This document shows positions 8,718-11,397 of a stretch of DNA of 11,397 bases, one piece after another. The stretch lies in contig NWUY0300107791.1 in the NCBI GenBank assembly GCA_004151065.3, positions 17,876 to 29,272 on the forward strand, read 5' to 3'. Made by a program: the position numbers and the translations under genes. Within the stretch, counting starts at the first letter, position 1; every line of letters starts with the position of its first letter. This stretch comes from Larix sibirica (taxonomy: Eukaryota; Streptophyta; Pinopsida; Pinales; Pinaceae). The notes under the pieces were generated by a model. It had not been told where the DNA came from. It did not search any database and saw only the letters and a program-made list of their open reading frames with translations.

Positions 8718-8819
8718 ATGTAATATTTGAATTATAGTTGTTCTATTTGAATTTTGAAATTGAAAAAAGTGCTCAATACCGATTCACCCCTACTCTCAAT
8801 ATTGGTGAATATTCCAACA

Positions 8820-8824
8820 CTTAC
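8820..8824. repeat. right target-site duplication of the solo LTR (CTTAC)
   Basis: Partner of 7375-7379. Reading from here, codons CTT-ACC-ACA-CTC continue the LINE ORF2 frame interrupted after HQP. Confidence 0.8.
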
Positions 8825-9008
8825 CACACTCTCTATGGATTGATGGTGGCATAAAATGTGGAAAACCTGAGCCCCTACCAAAAGTATATTGTTGATGTAG
8901 CTTATTTTGCATAACATGCTTCCTACTTGGGACAGGCTACAAAAGAAGAATATAGAGATGTTCGTGCTATCTTTGTAGGGACAATGTTGAATCCATTGCA
9001 CACCCTTT
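8825..9008 (+). pseudogene. LINE ORF2 part 4: zf-RVT zinc-binding domain
   Basis: Frame 3 gives WWHKMWKT, a stop, APTKSILLM, a stop, LILHNMLPTWDRLQKKNIE. This matches the reverse-transcriptase zinc-binding domain of plant L1s, where the pattern is W-K-W---PPK---FLW----KLLT-D-L-KR. The zinc ligands are in frame 1 for a short stretch: C-YL-C at 8965-8976, then ESIAH with His at 9001. The frame then returns to 3 as LRFPF, where LRCPF would be expected; the last Cys is now Phe. Two compensating indels therefore flank the zinc site. The domain is split from its upstream part by the LTR. Confidence 0.85.
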
Positions 9009-9785
9009 TTGAGATTTCCCTTTTACTATACAAGTTTGGAAAATTCATTGAATTTATATCATTTGTGGACTAAAGGAGATATCTTGGAGAACTTCAAAGA
9101 GTTGATTGTGAGGAGGGATCTTAAAATTTTTAGAGTAATCCCATTTCTTGTCTTATGGAGGATATGGACAAGTAGAAATGAATGTATATTTGAAGATAGT
9201 TTGGTTTTGAGCTTCCAGGTGGCATCCCAAGAAACAACCTAGTTTCCTTACTTTCAGGATTCCCCAAATATTACAAAGGTGAAAAAAATTCTTCCTCCTA
9301 AGATCAATGATGACTTTCCCTAGGAGTACTTTGATGGAGCCAGTCAAAATGAGGGCTTGAAATGTTGAGTTGGTTATGTACTTTATATATCATATGAGTT
9401 TTATTATACTAGAAAATCCTCCTTGGGCCCATGATCCAATAACTATGGTGGGTTTAAAAATATATATTTACTTATGAAGGTAGCTATGAAGAAAGGATTC
9501 AAACCTTTGTAGTCCAATGGTGACTCTGAGTTAGTCACCGTATGGATGAATGGGGTGAATCAGGTATGAAAATCAGGTCTATACAATCTAGCTAAGCACT
9601 CAAAAGCCATTGCAAAACTCTTGGATTATATCACCTTTAAGCATATTTACAAGGAATTCAATTCCATGGATAACTCCTTATAAAATATGGTAGGGTTATC
9701 TGAAGATATTCGTTAGGTAAAAGACTAAGAATTCAAGAATGGGGAGTTGATTTCCTTGTGTTACTTCACTATTTATGATGTTTAA
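9009..9785 (+). pseudogene. LINE ORF2 part 5: C-terminal plant-type RNase H domain
   Basis: Frame 3 runs to a TAA at 9783-9785 with no indels, only stops. After VWRIWTSRNECIFEDS-like zf-RVT tail sequence (9146-9205) an RNase H fold follows. It has YFDGASQNEG with the first catalytic Asp at 9333-9335; NNYGGFKNIYLL at 9438 on, where the conserved Glu of NNYAEF is Gly (GGG, one A-to-G change); GDSELVTVWMNG with Asp at 9522-9524; and FKHIYKEFNSMDN near the end. This is the RVT_3 type. Some plant L1 lineages are known to carry such an archaeal-like RNase H. It would remove RNA from the RNA-DNA hybrid during insertion. The missing Glu and stops (9240, 9321, 9360 and 9432, among others) mean it is dead. 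Confidence 0.88.
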
Positions 9786-10068
9786 TCTGAAGGATAATAC
9801 TTAGTATTTTGTTTTTTTATGTTATTTCATACAACTGTTAGGGAAAATAGTGATGATGAATTGAGTATTCATTTTGACCCAATTTTCTTAAGGTCTCGAT
9901 CAACTATGAGGTTGTTTTGAAGATCTCTTAGATAATAGGATAATGATGCATCTTTCTAGACATGGTCCAAAACAAGACTAATTCTATATGTACCTATGAG
10001 GATTGTATTTAAATTTATTACTAGAAATATAAATACATTTTTTCCAAGGAAAAAATATTAAAAAAAAA
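9786..10068 (+). other. LINE 3' untranslated region and poly(A) tract
   Basis: After the ORF2 stop at 9783 there are about 280 bp of non-coding AT-rich sequence. It ends in AAAAATATT followed by nine A residues (10060-10068). A short A-tract here is the expected 3' end of an L1-type insertion made by target-primed reverse transcription. The LINE therefore probably ends at 10068. Confidence 0.65.
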
Positions 10069-10300
10069 GGAATCTCTAAAGCTTCTTATATATTTTAAAA
10101 TTGTGTTATTGTTTTAATATAAAATGTATGTTTTTTTTAATTTTTGTTTGTCTAATTTTTAAAGATATCATTCAACTATTAAAAACCATGTTTCCCTTAT
10201 TTTTGGGGATTTTCCCACTTTATTTCCCCCCCACCCCTTTTTTAATGATTTTATTTGCAAAGGTACCTTTTTAGGTCATGACTCATGGTTTGATAAATGT
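10069..10300. other. AT-rich non-coding stretch with a poly-C run
   Basis: There is no recognisable gene. The sequence is AT-rich with runs of T and A, plus a C-rich string at about 10227-10239 interrupted by one A. It is probably the old flank of the LINE. Confidence 0.6.
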
Positions 10301-10700
10301 TGCAATTATAACACTGGAAAAAGGGGTGCTATTGGTAGCATAAGTTTTTTATTTGAGGGTCGATCTTAAGGTTTTTGTTGCAACCATACTAATCATCAAG
10401 TTCATAATTGAAAAGATGTTGCAGGTTTAACCCTTAAAAAAAGGAGTTTTCTTAGCACCACTTTTCGAATCGGGGGTTGAATGCAAGGTTTTTATTTACA
10501 ATGCAATTTTAACCCTGAAAAAAAGGGGTGATAGTTGGAGCATCCCTTTTCAATTCAAGTGTTGACTTTCAACGTTTATGTTCACAACATTATGGGGATT
10601 TAAGGCCATGTTTTCAAAAGGTTTCAATTTTAGCTCTGAAAAAAAGGGTGACTTTTGGAGCACCAATTTTTGAAATGGGGGTGAAAACAACCACTAAATG
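10301..10700 (+). repeat. four diverged tandem copies of an 82- to 120-bp unit
   Basis: Copies begin at 10301 (TGCAATTATAACACTGGAAA), 10420 (TGCAGGTTTAACCCTTAAAA), 10502 (TGCAATTTTAACCCTGAAAA) and 10622 (TTTCAATTTTAGCTCTGAAA). Each continues with an A-run and GGG-TG, a TTGGAGCACC-like block, then a TTTTTGAAT-GGGGGTTGA-like block and usually AAGGTTTTTGTTCACAA. The spacings are 119, 82 and 120 bp, so copy 2 lacks about 37 bp at its 3' end relative to copies 1 and 3. No coding function is visible. An element's 3' non-coding array or a minisatellite is possible. Confidence 0.78.
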
Positions 10701-10909
10701 TGACCTATAAAAATGAGAAATTTGGATATTTCTCATCAATTTGGTAATACATTTAATGCCTTGTACTATTATTATCTACATTGTTGCACTCGATGGAGTA
10801 GATTTCTTGGGGGACTGTGATGTAAAAAGGGAATTACCTGAGCCATTGTTGTGGTGGGATATAAGGAATATGTAACTTGGATGACTCTTCAATGTGAGAT
10901 TCAAAACAT
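10701..10909. other. non-coding stretch with a possible polypurine tract and LTR start
   Basis: At 10807-10822 the string TTGGGGGAC is followed by TGTGATG. This is the arrangement of a polypurine tract directly before the TG of a 3' LTR in many plant LTR elements. No matching second LTR, primer-binding site or LTR end is visible in the window, so an LTR running past the right edge is only a possibility. Otherwise I see nothing here. Confidence 0.3.
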
Positions 10910-10998
10910 AAGTTGGTTCAACTATGTGGTACTATATTTGAAGTTGGTTCAACTATATGGTACTATATTTGAAGTTGGTTCAACTATGTGGTACTATA
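10910..10998 (+). repeat. 31-bp tandem repeat, 2.9 copies
   Basis: The unit starts AAGTTGGTTCAACTATGTGG and ends TACTATATTTG. Copies are 10910-10940, 10941-10971 and 10972-10998 (partial). Copy 2 differs from copies 1 and 3 only by one G-to-A change. The near identity, against the heavy divergence of everything else in the window, indicates a recent duplication. Confidence 0.95.
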
Positions 10999-11318
10999 AG
11001 CCAAATGTTTATTCTGGTTAACGATTGTAGAAAAGGAAAAACTTCAAAGCTTAAAACAAAAGTAAAGCAGCACAAAACCTATGTGTCACTTTTTCGATCA
11101 TCTACCACTAATCGACAAAGCCTTTTTGTGATGGTTAGAGCATACTTCGTGGCAATGAGGTTTTTGTGTTATTTCTAATCTACACTTGCAAAAATGAAAA
11201 AATGAAGAAGTGAAAGAAAAACTACTAAGTTAAAGTACACACTCTGCGAAAGGAAAAGTGTGTGTGTGTTTGTTGTGTTGTTAGAAAAATTTATTCACAA
11301 AATTTTAACAAAATGCAA
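10999..11318. other. non-coding stretch, no gene seen
   Basis: I see no recognisable frame, element end or RNA gene. There is a short TGTGTGTGTG run at about 11260. If an LTR starts at 10816, this would be its body. Confidence 0.5.
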
Positions 11319-11335
11319 ATCCCCCCAGGGGGGAT
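11319..11335. repeat. perfect 17-bp palindrome with C and G runs
   Basis: ATCCCCCC, a central A, then GGGGGGAT: two 8-bp arms, perfectly complementary. It lies directly against a further G-rich string (11336-11352) and a second short inverted repeat, GTGGGC (11341-11346) with GCCCAC (11355-11360). Confidence 0.9.
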
Positions 11336-11352
11336 GGGGTGTGGGCGCTGGG
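11328..11352 (+). other. predicted G-quadruplex motif
   Basis: Four runs of at least three G occur at 11328-11333, 11336-11339, 11343-11345 and 11350-11352. The loops are AT, TGT and CGCT. This satisfies the standard G3+N1-7 pattern on the + strand. It is notable because the surroundings are AT-rich. Whether it folds or matters is unknown. Confidence 0.6.
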
Positions 11353-11397
11353 TAGCCCACTTGCTCTTCTTTTTATTACTTATTACAACTTAGAAAT

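Larger units (their letters stand above)
7380..8819 (+). mobile_element. solo LTR (1440 bp) of an LTR retrotransposon
   Basis: The stretch begins TGTTG and ends CAACA, a 5-bp terminal inverted repeat of the TG...CA type found in LTRs. It is flanked by a degenerate 5-bp duplication. It sits inside LINE ORF2, with the zf-RVT coding on both sides and no internal gag-pol sequence, so only one LTR remains. A TATA box (7931-7938) and AATAAA signals (8665 and 8708), in the order expected for U3-R-U5, support a + orientation. The internal sequence is non-coding. Copia and gypsy superfamilies cannot be told apart without internal genes. Solo LTRs arise by recombination between the two LTRs of one element. 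They are reported to be comparatively uncommon in conifers. Confidence 0.85.
2669..10068 (+). mobile_element. L1-type LINE, near full length, inactive, split by a solo LTR
   Basis: Two consecutive pseudogenes on the + strand have the order of a plant L1 non-LTR retrotransposon. ORF1 is RNA-binding with a zinc knuckle. ORF2 runs endonuclease, reverse transcriptase, zf-RVT and RNase H. They are followed by a roughly 280-bp 3' untranslated region and an A-tract. The 5' end given is the first plausible ORF1 ATG; the true element start is further upstream and undefined. A 1440-bp LTR insertion (7380-8819) is nested inside. Excluding it, the element is about 6 kb, the usual size for plant L1s. Premature stops and at least eight frameshifts make it inactive. 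It is not obviously 5' truncated. Confidence 0.88.

Noticed and set aside
10910-10998. CRISPR-like array
   Set aside because: The 31-bp units are directly tandem with no spacers, and the context is plant retroelement DNA.
11132-11142. TGGTTAGAGCA resembling a tRNA A box
   Set aside because: No B box or paired acceptor stem follows, so there is no support for a tRNA or SINE.
1-11397. A novel functional gene system or host gene
   Set aside because: All recognisable coding is dead retroelement, and no intact frame with a new domain or conserved gene pair was found on either strand.

Overview
The window looks like intergenic, repeat-dominated DNA from a large plant genome. The best guess is a conifer or other gymnosperm, because the retroelement protein remnants resemble families I associate with conifers; this is an inference from memory, not a search. 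It is AT-rich and has no intact long reading frame. I see no host gene, rRNA, tRNA, CRISPR array or prokaryotic-style operon. Nearly everything recognisable is decayed retrotransposon on the + strand.

Layout. (1) Positions 1-1020 hold a shrunken Ty3/gypsy pol remnant: the spacer between protease and reverse transcriptase (RT), the RT/RNase H connection, the integrase zinc-binding region, parts of the integrase core and part of the region after it. Several internal blocks are missing, yet the frame mostly survives. (2) Positions 1021-2668 are non-coding, with one strong inverted repeat and LTR-like sequence. (3) Positions 2669-10068 hold a near full-length but dead L1-type LINE. ORF1 has a DUF4283-like domain and a CCHC zinc knuckle. 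ORF2 has an endonuclease, an RT, a zinc-binding domain (zf-RVT) and a C-terminal plant-type RNase H. It ends in a short poly(A) tract. (4) A 1440-bp solo LTR (7380-8819) sits inside ORF2, flanked by a 5-bp target-site duplication. Removing it with one duplication copy rejoins the ORF2 frame exactly. (5) Positions 10069-11397 are non-coding, with a four-copy degenerate tandem array, a possible LTR start, a 31-bp tandem repeat and a G-rich palindrome with G-quadruplex potential.

History and interaction. The LINE integrated near or into older gypsy-derived sequence. An LTR retrotransposon then landed in the zf-RVT part of ORF2 and collapsed to a solo LTR. Everything has since decayed by point mutation; the stop codons I checked are single-transition derivatives of conserved Trp, Gln and Arg codons. 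The genes do not work together now: the LINE lacks key residues in its endonuclease, RT and RNase H and cannot be active. I found no previously undescribed functional system. The most informative observations are the frame-restoring solo LTR, the frame-preserving deletions in the gypsy remnant, the RNase H tail on the LINE and the irregular tandem array at 10301-10700.
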